Source of the DNA: Pseudomonadota bacterium
GTDB lineage: Bacteria > Desulfobacterota > Syntrophia > Syntrophales > UBA5619
NCBI GenBank assembly: GCA_018896355.1
Contig: JAHIMW010000239.1
Span: forward strand, 1 to 13,158
Direction: 5' to 3'
DNA: 13,158 nt
Below, piece by piece: positions 1 through 7,700 of this stretch (position 1 is its first letter; each line of letters starts with the position of its first letter). A program made the translations under genes and the position numbers. A model generated the notes under the pieces. That model was not told where the DNA came from, made no database searches, and was given only the letters and a program-made list of their open reading frames with translations.

Positions 1-17
1 AAAAGGAGGGAAGGGAC

Positions 18-1283
18 ATGCTGCAGGACATTTTGCTGACCCCGGAAGAGATCGCACTGAAGGCGGAGGTCCGTGCGTTTGTGAAGCAGGAGGTCTCCTC
101 GGACCTGATCCGGAAGATGGACCGGGACGAGATCACCTATCCCCGCGAATTCGTCAAGGCCCTGGGGAACCATAACCTCCTCGGCCTGCGCTTCGACAAA
201 AAGTACGGCGGCCGCGGCCTCCGCTGGAGCGCCGAGATCGCCGCCCTGGAAGAGGTGGGCGTCCTCGGGACCGCCCTCGGCTGCGCCTTCTCAATGCCCT
301 CGATCGTAGGCCAGGCCCTCCACTCCTTCGGGACGGAGGAGCAGAAGGAGAAGTTCCTGAAGCCGATGCTCAAGGGGGATCTGATCTCCGCTGAGGCGCT
401 GACGGAACCTCGCGGCGGGTCGGATTTCTTCGGCGCCACCACTCGCGCCGAGATGAAGGACGGCTGGTTCACGGTGAAAGGTCAGAAACGGTTCGTCGTC
501 GCCGCCGACGGGGCGGACTTCTTCATCGTCTACTGCAACACCGACCCGGCGGGCAAGCCCCGCGAACGGATCAGCCTGCTGCTGATCGAGAAGGAGCGGC
601 CCGGCGTCGAGGTGAAATACCTCTACAAACTGTTGGGCACGCGGGGCGGCGGGACCGGAAGGCTGATCTTCAAGGACGTGAAGGTCCCGGCGGAGAACCT
701 CATCGGCGGCCTCAACGAGGGGGCGCTCATCTTCGACACGATGATGGTTCCGGAGCGCCTCACCTCGGCCGGCGGTTCGCTCGGGATGGCGCGCGCCGCG
801 CTGGAGGTGGCCGCCCGCTACTCCGACCGGCGGAAGGCCTTCGGCCAGAAGATCCGGAACTTCGAGGGGGTGAGTTTCAAGGTGGCCGACGCGATCACCC
901 AGTTAGACGCCGCCCGGGCGCTCACCATCGCCGCGGGGAAGAGCGTCGATGCGGGACTCCCGACCGCGCGGCGGATCGTCAGCGAGGCCAAAAAGTTCGC
1001 GACGGACACCGCCTGGAACGTCTGTAACCTCGCAATGCAGGTCGTCGGCGGCATCGGCTACACGAACGTCTTCCCGATCGAGAAGATGATCCGCGACACG
1101 CGTCTCATCCAGATCTGGACCGGCACTAACGAGATCATGAACCTGCTGATCCAGCACGAGTACTACCGGGAGCTCCTCAAGGACCCGAATCCCGGCCGGA
1201 TGATCGAGGCGGACGCCGAAGAGGCCGCCCAGAACGACGAAAAGGTCTACGAGGACGACGAGATGTGGACAAAGGGGTGGTAG
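18..1283 (+). CDS. Acyl-CoA dehydrogenase, LCAD/isovaleryl-CoA-dehydrogenase-like catalytic base
   Basis: This is an FAD-dependent acyl-CoA dehydrogenase (421 aa), which oxidises an acyl-CoA to the 2-enoyl-CoA and passes electrons to an electron-transfer flavoprotein. The family layout is complete: helical N-terminus (about 1-125), beta domain with the EPRGGSD flavin/substrate strand (about 130-240), and C-terminal helical domain with RKAFGQKI and QVVGGIGY. The usual catalytic glutamate in YEGT near the C-terminus is missing; the site reads IWTGTNE with Thr368. A glutamate lies instead at E246 in VPERLTSAGGSLG, the position used as base by isovaleryl-CoA and long-chain dehydrogenases. The substrate is therefore probably branched or long, but cannot be named. 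An acidic tail of about 30 residues extends past the usual end. The ATG has AAGGAGGG 7 nt upstream. It converges with the next gene, 30 nt away. Family call firm, substrate unknown. Confidence 0.95.
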   Translation: MLQDILLTPEEIALKAEVRAFVKQEVSSDLIRKMDRDEITYPREFVKALGNHNLLGLRFDKKYGGRGLRWSAEIAALEEVGVLGTALGCAFSMPSIVGQALHSFGTEEQKEKFLKPMLKGDLISAEALTEPRGGSDFFGATTRAEMKDGWFTVKGQKRFVVAADGADFFIVYCNTDPAGKPRERISLLLIEKERPGVEVKYLYKLLGTRGGGTGRLIFKDVKVPAENLIGGLNEGALIFDTMMVPERLTSAGGSLGMARAALEVAARYSDRRKAFGQKIRNFEGVSFKVADAITQLDAARALTIAAGKSVDAGLPTARRIVSEAKKFATDTAWNVCNLAMQVVGGIGYTNVFPIEKMIRDTRLIQIWTGTNEIMNLLIQHEYYRELLKDPNPGRMIEADAEEAAQNDEKVYEDDEMWTKGW

Positions 1284-1290
1284 GCGCCGC

Positions 1291-1315
1291 AATCGGGAAC
1301 TGTCCCCCCTTTTTT
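1291..1315. terminator. Possible terminator/partial palindromic repeat between convergent genes
   Basis: The short gap between two convergent genes holds GGGA-ACTG-TCCC (1295-1306) followed by three more C and six T (1310-1315), which could form a weak intrinsic terminator for the + strand gene. Positions 1291-1307 match 16 of 17 bases of the right arm of the large palindrome at 2486-2502, so this is also a partial copy of that repeat. The stem is only about 4 bp, so terminator activity is uncertain; the repeat identity is what can be seen directly. Confidence 0.45.
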
Positions 1316-2351
1316 ATGCAAGTTGACCGGCCAGCCTGTCCTTGACCTGTTCCGCCTCGGCAACGATGCGCGCGATGACCTCGGCCACCGTGGGCTCGTC
1401 GTGGATCAGACCGGTCGCCTGCCCCACGGGGAGGACCCCCCGATCCGTGTCGCCCTCCTCGGTGGCGACACGAATCGCCTTGAAGCCGTTCGCCAGGTAG
1501 GCCAACTGCCGGGCGTTCTTCCAGCCGGAGGCGATGACGCCGATGAAGAGCTTCAGGAAGGGTATATGCAGCTGCGCGGTGATCTCCCGTGCGTTGAAGA
1601 AGGCCGCCGGGAGATCCAGCCCGCGCCGGATGGCCCGCTCCGCCGCGTCCGTCTTCATCACGCGGCAGCCGAGCCCGTCAAAGCGGGTGGAGTAGAGGGT
1701 GTCCATCACCCCTTTTTCGATGGATAGTTTCTTGAAATGGTCGTGGAGGGGGCTCTCCTTCGTCGTCATGAAACGGGTTCCCATCGCCACCCCTTCCGCG
1801 CCAAGGGCCAGGGCCGCCGCCAGCCCCCTCCCGTCGGCAACGCCGCCGGCGGCGATCACCGGGATCTCCAGCACATCCGCCAGACTGGGAATGAGGACAA
1901 AGGAGGTCACCTCCTCCCCATGGGCGGCCGCCTCGTACCCGGTCGCGATCACCCCGTCCGCACCGTAATCCTGTGCGCGTTTCGCATGGCGGGCGTTGAC
2001 CACGGTGGCGATCACCTTTCCCCCGTACTCGTGGGCCGCCTTCACAATCCAGTCCCCCTTGCCGAGCGCGAAGTTGATCACCGGCACCTTCTCCTCCAGA
2101 AGAACCTTCGCATTCTCGGCGGCCCCCGGAAACAGCAGGGAGGCATTGGCCCCGAAGGGCTTTTGGGTCAGGCTCCGGATCTCCCGGATCGCCTGCCGCG
2201 TCCGGTCCGCGTCGAGCGGCCCCGTCGCCAGGATTCCGAGGCCGCCCGCGTTGGAGACGGCCGCCACCATCCTGGGAACGCTGATCCAGCTCATGCCGGA
2301 CAGGATGATGGGATGTTCGATACCAAAAAGTTCGGTAATGCGCGTCTTCAT
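1314..2351 (-). CDS. Nitronate monooxygenase / FabK-type FMN-dependent oxidoreductase
   Basis: This 345-aa protein belongs to the 2-nitropropane dioxygenase/nitronate monooxygenase superfamily, FMN-binding TIM barrels that include enoyl-ACP reductase II (FabK). Visible family marks are the N-terminal strand IEHPIILSGM (11-20), NAGGLGILA (34-42), the catalytic-type histidine in TGYEAAAHGE (H144), and the FMN phosphate loop AAGGVADGRG followed by LGAEGVAMGTRF (about 167-194). Length is normal for the family. The sequence does not separate a nitronate oxidase from an enoyl reductase; beside acyl-CoA dehydrogenases and probably in an anaerobe, an acyl-thioester-related reductase role is as plausible as nitronate oxidation. 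Translation start is well supported: AAGGAGGT lies 5 nt before ATG (minus strand, 2357-2364). It is downstream of, and co-directional with, the second acyl-CoA dehydrogenase, but the 224-nt gap with a large hairpin argues against simple co-transcription. Confidence 0.9.
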   Translation of the reverse strand: MKTRITELFGIEHPIILSGMSWISVPRMVAAVSNAGGLGILATGPLDADRTRQAIREIRSLTQKPFGANASLLFPGAAENAKVLLEEKVPVINFALGKGDWIVKAAHEYGGKVIATVVNARHAKRAQDYGADGVIATGYEAAAHGEEVTSFVLIPSLADVLEIPVIAAGGVADGRGLAAALALGAEGVAMGTRFMTTKESPLHDHFKKLSIEKGVMDTLYSTRFDGLGCRVMKTDAAERAIRRGLDLPAAFFNAREITAQLHIPFLKLFIGVIASGWKNARQLAYLANGFKAIRVATEEGDTDRGVLPVGQATGLIHDEPTVAEVIARIVAEAEQVKDRLAGQLA

Positions 2352-2396
2352 AAACGACCTCCTTTTTTATTCATCAAAAATGCATGGCTCAACAAT

Positions 2397-2558
2397 GGAG
2401 AGAACCGGATTCCGGAAGCGCACATTGGAGATTTTTCGGGCCCCCTGCCGGAAAATTAGGGACAGCTCCCGATTTTTTCTGGAAAAATCGGGAGCTGTCC
2501 CCATTTTCCGTCGCAGGGTCGAAAAATGTCCAGTGCGCGGAGGAATCCGATTCTCTCC
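2397..2558. repeat. 162-nt near-palindromic element with perfect 19-bp core
   Basis: Perfect core arms at 2459-2477 and 2483-2501 (left arm GGGACAGCTCCCGATTTTT) are separated by a 5-nt loop, TCTGG. The symmetry continues outward imperfectly. Left segments GGAGAGAA (2397-2404), a CGGATTCC block, GCGCACATTGGA, ATTTTTCG and CCGGAAAAT each have a reverse-complement partner in order on the right, ending at TTCTCTCC (2551-2558). The element nearly fills the gap between two co-directional minus-strand genes. It looks like a fold-back or REP/RAYT-type non-autonomous repeat; no transposase gene is present here. As RNA it would form a long hairpin and could attenuate or terminate transcription from the upstream dehydrogenase. 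Confidence 0.85.
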
Positions 2559-2575
2559 GCGACACGGCCATACGG

Positions 2576-3718
2576 CTACCTTGTCTGGAGATACCGGCCG
2601 ATCGTCATGATCTCCGCTTCCTTCGTCCCCTCGTAGAGTTCGAGGATCTTGGCGTCGCGGTACCACTTCGAGACGGGGTACTCCTCGACGTAGCCGTAGC
2701 CTCCGTGTAGTTCGACCGCGTAGTTCGCGCAGAAGACGGCGGTCTGGCCGCCGAAGAACTTCGCCATCGCCGCCAGCGTGTAGTCGGGACGTCCCTCGTC
2801 GATCAGCCAGGCCGCCTTGTAGACGAGGCCCCGGAGCGCCTCGATCCGGATAGCCATCTCGGTGAGCTTCATCTGGGTAAGCTGGTAGGCGCCGAGCGGC
2901 GCCCCGAAGGCGGTCCGCTCCTTGACGTACTTGACGCTCGTCTCCAGACAGGCCTCGGAGAGGCCGAGGGCCTGACCGGCAACCATGACGCGGGTCGTGT
3001 CGAAGAAGTGCATCAACTCGCGGAAACCGTGGCCTTCCTTTCCGACGAGATTCGCCTGGGGCACCCGGACGTCCTCAAGGGCGATCTCCGCCGTGTCGCT
3101 CGCGCGGATCCCCAGTTTCCCGTGGATCTTGTTCCGGGTGACCCCCTTCGCGTCCGCCGGAACAATGATCAGGCTGAAGCTGTTATGCTTCTTCTCCTCG
3201 GGGTTCGTAATGCACTGGGTCACCATGAAATCGCAGACGGTGCCGTTTGTGATGAACATCTTGCTGCCGTTGATCACGTAGTCGTCCCCGTCCTTGACGG
3301 CCCGGGTCTTGTAGCCGGCCACGTCGGTCCCGGCATTGGGCTCCGTGAACGCCCCTGCGCTGACCTGTTCACCGGCGCATACGGGCGGAAGCCAGCTCTT
3401 CTTCTGCTCCTCGGAGCCGTACTGGAGGATCGCCTCGCAGCCGAAGGCCGCCACTGTTACATTGATGCCGATCCCCATGTCCACCCGGGAGAGCTCCTCG
3501 GTGATGATGGCGTTCCCCAGGCAGCCCGCCCCGGCGCCGCCGTACTCCTCCGGAACCCAGGCCCCGACGAGGCCGTTCGCCGCCGCCTTTTTCCGGATCT
3601 CCGGCGTGTACATCTCCTTTTCGTCGCACTCCTGCGACACGGGGGTGAAATTGGCCTTCGCAAACCGGCAGGCCATATCCTGCAACATCTTCTGCTCCTC
3701 GGTGAATTCAAAATCCAT
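2576..3718 (-). CDS. Acyl-CoA dehydrogenase, canonical YEGT type
   Basis: This 380-aa FAD-dependent acyl-CoA dehydrogenase has the typical length and layout: N-terminal helices beginning MDFEFTEEQKML, the flavin/substrate segment TEPNAGTD, INGSKMFITNG, the beta-domain end KLGIRASDT, RTAFGAPLGAYQ and ELHGGYGYVEEYPVSKWYRD. The catalytic base is present as Glu363 in LYEGTKE, and the alternative helix position reads DTTR rather than xxER, so this is the medium/short-chain (MCAD-like) arrangement, unlike the paralogue at 18-1283. The likely role is alpha,beta-oxidation of an acyl-CoA in fatty-acid or related carboxylate degradation, with electron-transfer flavoprotein as acceptor. I chose the ATG at 3718, not the one at 3733, because GGAGGG (3726-3731) sits 7 nt before it and overlaps the upstream ATG. 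The nitronate-monooxygenase-like gene follows on the same strand after the large palindrome. Confidence 0.95.
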   Translation of the reverse strand: MDFEFTEEQKMLQDMACRFAKANFTPVSQECDEKEMYTPEIRKKAAANGLVGAWVPEEYGGAGAGCLGNAIITEELSRVDMGIGINVTVAAFGCEAILQYGSEEQKKSWLPPVCAGEQVSAGAFTEPNAGTDVAGYKTRAVKDGDDYVINGSKMFITNGTVCDFMVTQCITNPEEKKHNSFSLIIVPADAKGVTRNKIHGKLGIRASDTAEIALEDVRVPQANLVGKEGHGFRELMHFFDTTRVMVAGQALGLSEACLETSVKYVKERTAFGAPLGAYQLTQMKLTEMAIRIEALRGLVYKAAWLIDEGRPDYTLAAMAKFFGGQTAVFCANYAVELHGGYGYVEEYPVSKWYRDAKILELYEGTKEAEIMTIGRYLQTR

Positions 3719-3725
3719 CTCTTTT

Positions 3726-3731
3726 CCCTCC
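3726..3731 (-). promoter_or_regulatory. Ribosome binding site that decides the dehydrogenase start
   Basis: On the minus strand GGAGGG lies 7 nt before the ATG at 3718-3716. It begins inside the more upstream ATG (3733-3731), which itself has no good Shine-Dalgarno. This makes 3718 the likely initiation site and matches the usual family N-terminus MDFxxTEEQ. Confidence 0.7.
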
Positions 3732-3733
3732 AT

Positions 3734-3902
3734 TCGGACTAAAATGATTTAAGCAGAGAACGTCAGCCCTGTTTTTTCCTTTTGGTTGTTAAATTGAAAC
3801 CCGGTCTGGTATAGTGTCGCCGAAAAATGGTTCGATCGGGGGGATTTATAGCACATCCGCCGCTGGATGACAATACCTCGCCCCCTTTGAAAAACATGCA
3901 CT
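3734..3902. other. Intergenic region between divergent genes; weak promoter candidate only
   Basis: No coding region is supported here. A possible + strand promoter for the NYN gene is TTGTTA (3786-3791), 18 nt, then TATAGT (3810-3815), preceded by TG at the extended -10 position. It is about 275 nt from the NYN start with the repeat cluster in between, so it is only a candidate. I saw no convincing promoter for the divergent dehydrogenase. Short reading frames here translate repeat-like sequence and are not genes. Confidence 0.35.
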
Positions 3903-4056
3903 TTGTCATTGCGAGGTGGCCGAAGGCCGACGAATGTCATTGCGAACGCAGTGAAGCAATCTCATAATTAATCTGCATTGATGAGATTGCTTCGGGCTGA
4001 AGCCCTCGCAACGACTGCGTCGGATTGCTTCGTCACTGAGTTCCTCGCAATGACAA
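3903..4056. repeat. Four-unit nested inverted-repeat cluster (dispersed GTCATTGCGAGG...GAAGCAATCT family)
   Basis: Outer 14-bp perfect inverted arms TTGTCATTGCGAGG (3903-3916) and its complement (4043-4056) enclose an inner perfect 13-bp pair, GAAGCAATCTCAT (3953-3965) and its complement (3981-3993). Counting related units gives four: about 3903-3934, 3935-3965, 3981-4016 and 4023-4056, the first two in one orientation and the last two in the other. This is a style of small dispersed repeat seen in many bacterial genomes, whose translations give peptides of the HCEExSDEAI type. The cluster ends 33 nt before the NYN gene start and would form a long cruciform or RNA hairpin. Confidence 0.85.
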
Positions 4057-4089
4057 GGGGAGTGATTTATCAACCGCGGAAAGTGTTCC

Positions 4090-4617
4090 ATGCACATCAT
4101 CGTGGACGGCTACAACCTGATCCGGCAGTCCGACACCTTCCGGCAATCCGAAAGGAAAAGTCTGGAAGAGGGAAGAAACGCCCTCATCCGCAGCCTTGCC
4201 GGCTACCGGAAACTTCGGGGCCACCGGATCACCGTCGTCTTCGACGGCTGGGTGGGGGGCTCGCCGCTCGAGGAACGGGACAGCGCCGGGGGGGTGGAGA
4301 TCATCTATTCCCGCCTGGGTGAGAAGGCCGACGAGGTGATCAAGCGGCTGCTTGCGAAGGGTGATGAGGAGATCCTGGTCGTCACCTCCGACCGTGAGAT
4401 CGCCGTGTTCGCGACGCGCCGCGGGAAGAGCGCCATCGCCTCCTCCGCGTTCGATGAACGACTCGAACGGGGCGCCGCCGGATCGCTCCCTGCGGAGTCC
4501 AACGGCAAGGATGACACGGACGAGGATGACGACCGGCCCGGCATGAAAAGAAAAGGCCCCTCCCGACGGCTCTCCAAACAGCAACGGGCCGCCCTGGCCC
4601 GGATCCGAAAACTCTGA
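4090..4617 (+). CDS. YacP-like NYN-domain RNase
   Basis: This 175-aa protein matches the YacP-like NYN (PIN-fold) nuclease family, whose Bacillus member Rae1 cleaves mRNA on the ribosome. The acidic metal-site residues expected in the fold are visible: D6 in VDGYNLI, D52 in VVFDG, D81 in GEKADEVI and D101 in VVTSDREI. The NYN core covers about residues 1-125. The C-terminal 50 residues are a charged linker (SNGKDDTDEDDD) and a basic end (RRLSKQQRAALARIRKL) that may bind RNA. The ATG has a modest GGAAAG 6 nt upstream. It is a single-gene unit between the repeat cluster and the accessory locus, with GC content like the metabolic genes to its left, so it probably belongs to the ancestral chromosome. 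The target RNA cannot be read from sequence. Confidence 0.85.
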   Translation: MHIIVDGYNLIRQSDTFRQSERKSLEEGRNALIRSLAGYRKLRGHRITVVFDGWVGGSPLEERDSAGGVEIIYSRLGEKADEVIKRLLAKGDEEILVVTSDREIAVFATRRGKSAIASSAFDERLERGAAGSLPAESNGKDDTDEDDDRPGMKRKGPSRRLSKQQRAALARIRKL

Positions 4618-4732
4618 CGGCTCCGACAGAAATCTGATTCTCAGGATCGAGGCACAAGGCACCCACCAATGGTCGATTCTGTCTCCCGCATGTCAATGCT
4701 AAAAAACGGATATCTCATGAATATGAAATGAA

Positions 4733-4761
4733 TTGACAGCATATATAACATGTGCTATAAG
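4733..4761 (+). promoter_or_regulatory. Near-consensus sigma-70 promoter of the helicase gene
   Basis: TTGACA (4733-4738, perfect -35) is followed by exactly 17 bp and TATAAG (4756-4761, 5/6 of the -10), with TGC directly before it as an extended -10. Transcription would start near 4768, giving a leader of about 30 nt with AGGAG at 4783-4787. This is the strongest promoter visible in the window, and its spacer is symmetric (separate entry). Confidence 0.8.
4738..4756. promoter_or_regulatory. Imperfect dyad between -35 and -10: candidate operator
   Basis: AGCATAT (4738-4744) and ATGTGCT (4750-4756) form a 7-bp inverted repeat (6 of 7 pairs) with a 5-nt spacer, lying between and just touching the -35 and -10 boxes. 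A protein bound here would block RNA polymerase. The first gene encodes an N-terminal XRE helix-turn-helix, so autorepression is a natural hypothesis, but binding by that protein is inference. Confidence 0.45.
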
Positions 4762-4799
4762 ACGCCGGAACTTTCTCACGATAGGAGAAATGAGACGCT

Positions 4800-7700
4800 T
4801 TGATTATGACCGACCAATACTCCATAGGGTTCCAACCCAGTGAAGATTATCCCGAACATATCAAGCGGCTTCGGGCCGGTCTCGGTCTCACCCAGCAATC
4901 TTTAGCCAAAGCACTGGGGGTTTCCTTTGCCACCGTCAACCGATGGGAAAATGGACAGACAAAGCCCTCGCAGCTCTCCTGGAACCAGCTCCGCCAATTG
5001 GAGATGACCCTAAAGGAAGAAGCGGCCCCCTACGGCGCAAAAGACGAGAAGCCTCCTCCGGCGATTCTCGATTTCACGGCTCGACCGGAAATCGTTAAAA
5101 TCCTCGCTGAAGGCGAGAGACTCTCCTTCGGCCACCTGATGAATCCCACCTTCGCCACGGAAATCTCCAGCATCGACCCCCTCCCACACCAGCGCATCGC
5201 CGTCTATGACCACATGATCAAGCAGGCGCGGCTTCGTTTTTTATTGGCCGACGACGCGGGCGCGGGAAAAACCATCATGGCCGGCCTTTACATCCGCGAA
5301 ATGCTTTCCCGGCGCCTCCTGAAACGCATCCTGATCGTTCCGCCCGCCGGCTTGGTTGGAAATTGGCTTCGCGAACTCCTGAAACTTTTCAGCCTTCCTT
5401 TCCACATCGTCAGCGGTAGCGATACCCGCCATGAGAATCCCTTTATCGGCGAGATCGGCGATCACGTCATCGTCAGCATCGATACCTTGGCGAGTCCGCG
5501 CGTTTTTTCCTGCCTGAAAGATCCGCGCGTCGCCCCTTACGATCTTGTCATTTTCGACGAGGCGCACAAACTGGCGGCGGACCGCGGCCCGGACCTCCGC
5601 ATCCGGAAGACCGAGCGCTACTGCCTGGCGGAAGCCTTGGCAGGCGTAAAAGGCAACGACAGGCGTTGGCAACTGGACTGGAGCGCCCACCATCTCTTGC
5701 TGCTCACGGCCACGCCTCATATGGGCAAGGATTATCCCTATTACGCCCTCTGGCGGCTGTTGGAGCCCGAAGTCCTTGCCACGATGGATGCCTTCGGAGA
5801 ATATCCGGCGGATCAGCGTCAAGCCCATTTCATCAGGCGGACAAAGGAGGAAATGGTCTACCTCGACGGCCGTCCCCTCTATCCCAAGCGCATTTCCGAC
5901 ACCTTGGGCTACCGTTTGAGCCAAGGGGAGGTTAGCGAGCAGAAGCTCTATGATGAGACTACGGACTACCTGCGCTACGTCTATAACAAGGCCAAAATTC
6001 TGAACCGCGAGGCAGCACGGCTGGCCATGAGTGTTTTCCAGCGTCGTCTGGCAAGTTCGACTTATGCACTCCTGCGGTCTTTTGAAAGGCGCATCGAGAA
6101 ATTAAACAGGCTCATCGAAGACATACAGGACGGCAAGATGACCCCGGAACAGCTCGTTATCCGCCAACAACGCCTCCGCTGGGAAGACGATGTCTTGGAC
6201 GCGAAAACGGCCGATGACGAGAACTCCGAAGATGATCGCGAGGAAAACGAGACTGCCGAGGATAAGCTTCTACAGGGCGTCGTCGCAGCATCTCTGGCGG
6301 ACCTCTTGGCGGAAAAGGAACAAGTTCGGCGCCTCCTCGACCTGGCAAAACAGGTTTACGATACCGGCCAGGAATCAAAATTTGAGAAACTTCGAGAAGT
6401 ATTAACCGATCCGAACTACAGCGGCGAGAAGTTCATCGTCTTCACCGAACATCGCGACACCCTGACATTCCTTGTCAGGCGCCTGAGCGGCATGGGATAC
6501 ACCGATCAGATCGCCCAGATCCACGGGGGGATGCATTATACCCTGCGGGAAGATGAGGTTGAACGGTTCCGTAAACCGGTCGCCGAGGGCGGCGCGCGTT
6601 TCCTCATCTGCACGGACGCGGCGGGCGAAGGCATTAACCTCCAGTTCTGCTGGATCATGATCAACTATGACGTGCCCTGGAACCCGGCCCGCCTGGAACA
6701 GCGGATGGGGCGCATCCATCGCTACCTCCAGAAGCACGATCCCGTGATCATCCTGAACCTGATCGCCCCATCCACCCGCGAGGGAAAGGTCCTCAAAACA
6801 CTCCTCGACAAGCTGGAGAAGATCCGCAAAGAACTCCAGTCCGACAAGGTTTTTGATTGCATCGGCCGCTTCTTTGAAGGCGTATCCATCAAGCAGTACA
6901 TGGAACTGGCCGTCACCGAAGACGCCGAAACGGTCGCCCGTGAACTGGATGGACGTTTGACGAAGGAACAGATCCAGGCCTTGGCGGAACGGGAAAAATC
7001 CCTTTATGGCGGTGGAGGCGACGTGGCCGGCGAGTTGCCGCGCCTTCGCGCCGACCTGGAGCGGGAAGCCTATTTTCTCCTGCTGCCGGGCTATGTGCGA
7101 CAGTATATCGAACAGGCCGCGCCGCTTGTGGATATCGATATCGTCGGAGATATGGACGGCATTTTCTCCTTTCACCCGAAGCGATTGGGCGCCATGGACT
7201 CGCTCTTGCCGGCGCTGGAATTGTATCCCGGAAAGTCGCGCGAGAGGTTCTCCGTTTCCCGACCCTCGGAGCAGAAAGATTTCATTTGGATCCATCCCGG
7301 TGAACCGATCTTTGAACGATTCCGATCTCTGGTGGCCGATCATCTGGCGGATCAAGGCAAACGCGGCTCCATCTTCATCGATCCCAACGCCGAAAAGCCC
7401 TATCTCTTTCATATGGCCCTCATCCATATCGTGCGCAAGGCCGATCCGGAAATCCCCGATCTGGATAAGGATGAATTGCTGGACTGTCGCCTGGTCGGCG
7501 TACGGCAGTACGATGGAGCGGAAATTTCCATCTGCCCCGTCGAGCACCTTCTGCTTCTGAGGGGCGGGAACGGTCTGCCTGCATCAGCACAGCGACTGGC
7601 CGTGCGGGCCAATAACGAAAAGGAACGCGCCTTGGCCTACCTTTCCGAGCGGGTAGCCCGGGAATTGGCGCTGGATCGCAGGCAAGGATTATTGGATAGC

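Noticed and set aside
903..1292. Minus-strand open frame over the end of the first acyl-CoA dehydrogenase
   Set aside because: A shadow of a high-GC gene; its low-complexity peptide (runs of Leu, Val, Asp and Arg) matches no family.
2367..2710. Several short frames on both strands across the large palindrome
   Set aside because: They exist because the palindrome lacks stops in some frames; they mirror each other and overlap the dehydrogenase end.
3903..4056. CRISPR array
   Set aside because: Units are inverted relative to each other, imperfect, and not separated by uniform spacers; no cas genes are nearby.
3749..4100. Short minus-strand frames with peptides such as HCEELSDEAIR and VGLRPPRND
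   Set aside because: These are translations of dispersed repeat sequence, a common annotation artefact, not proteins.
4790..4843. 17-codon upstream frame (ATG 4790) overlapping the helicase start, possible leader peptide
   Set aside because: Its ATG is only 2 nt after AGGAG, too close for normal initiation, and nothing else supports translation.
6402..7547. Long open frame (381 codons) on the minus strand inside the helicase gene
   Set aside because: It is antisense to a protein with intact helicase motifs and good family fit, has no recognisable domain, and is explained by codon bias of the sense gene. The same holds for the minus-strand frame 5241-5924.
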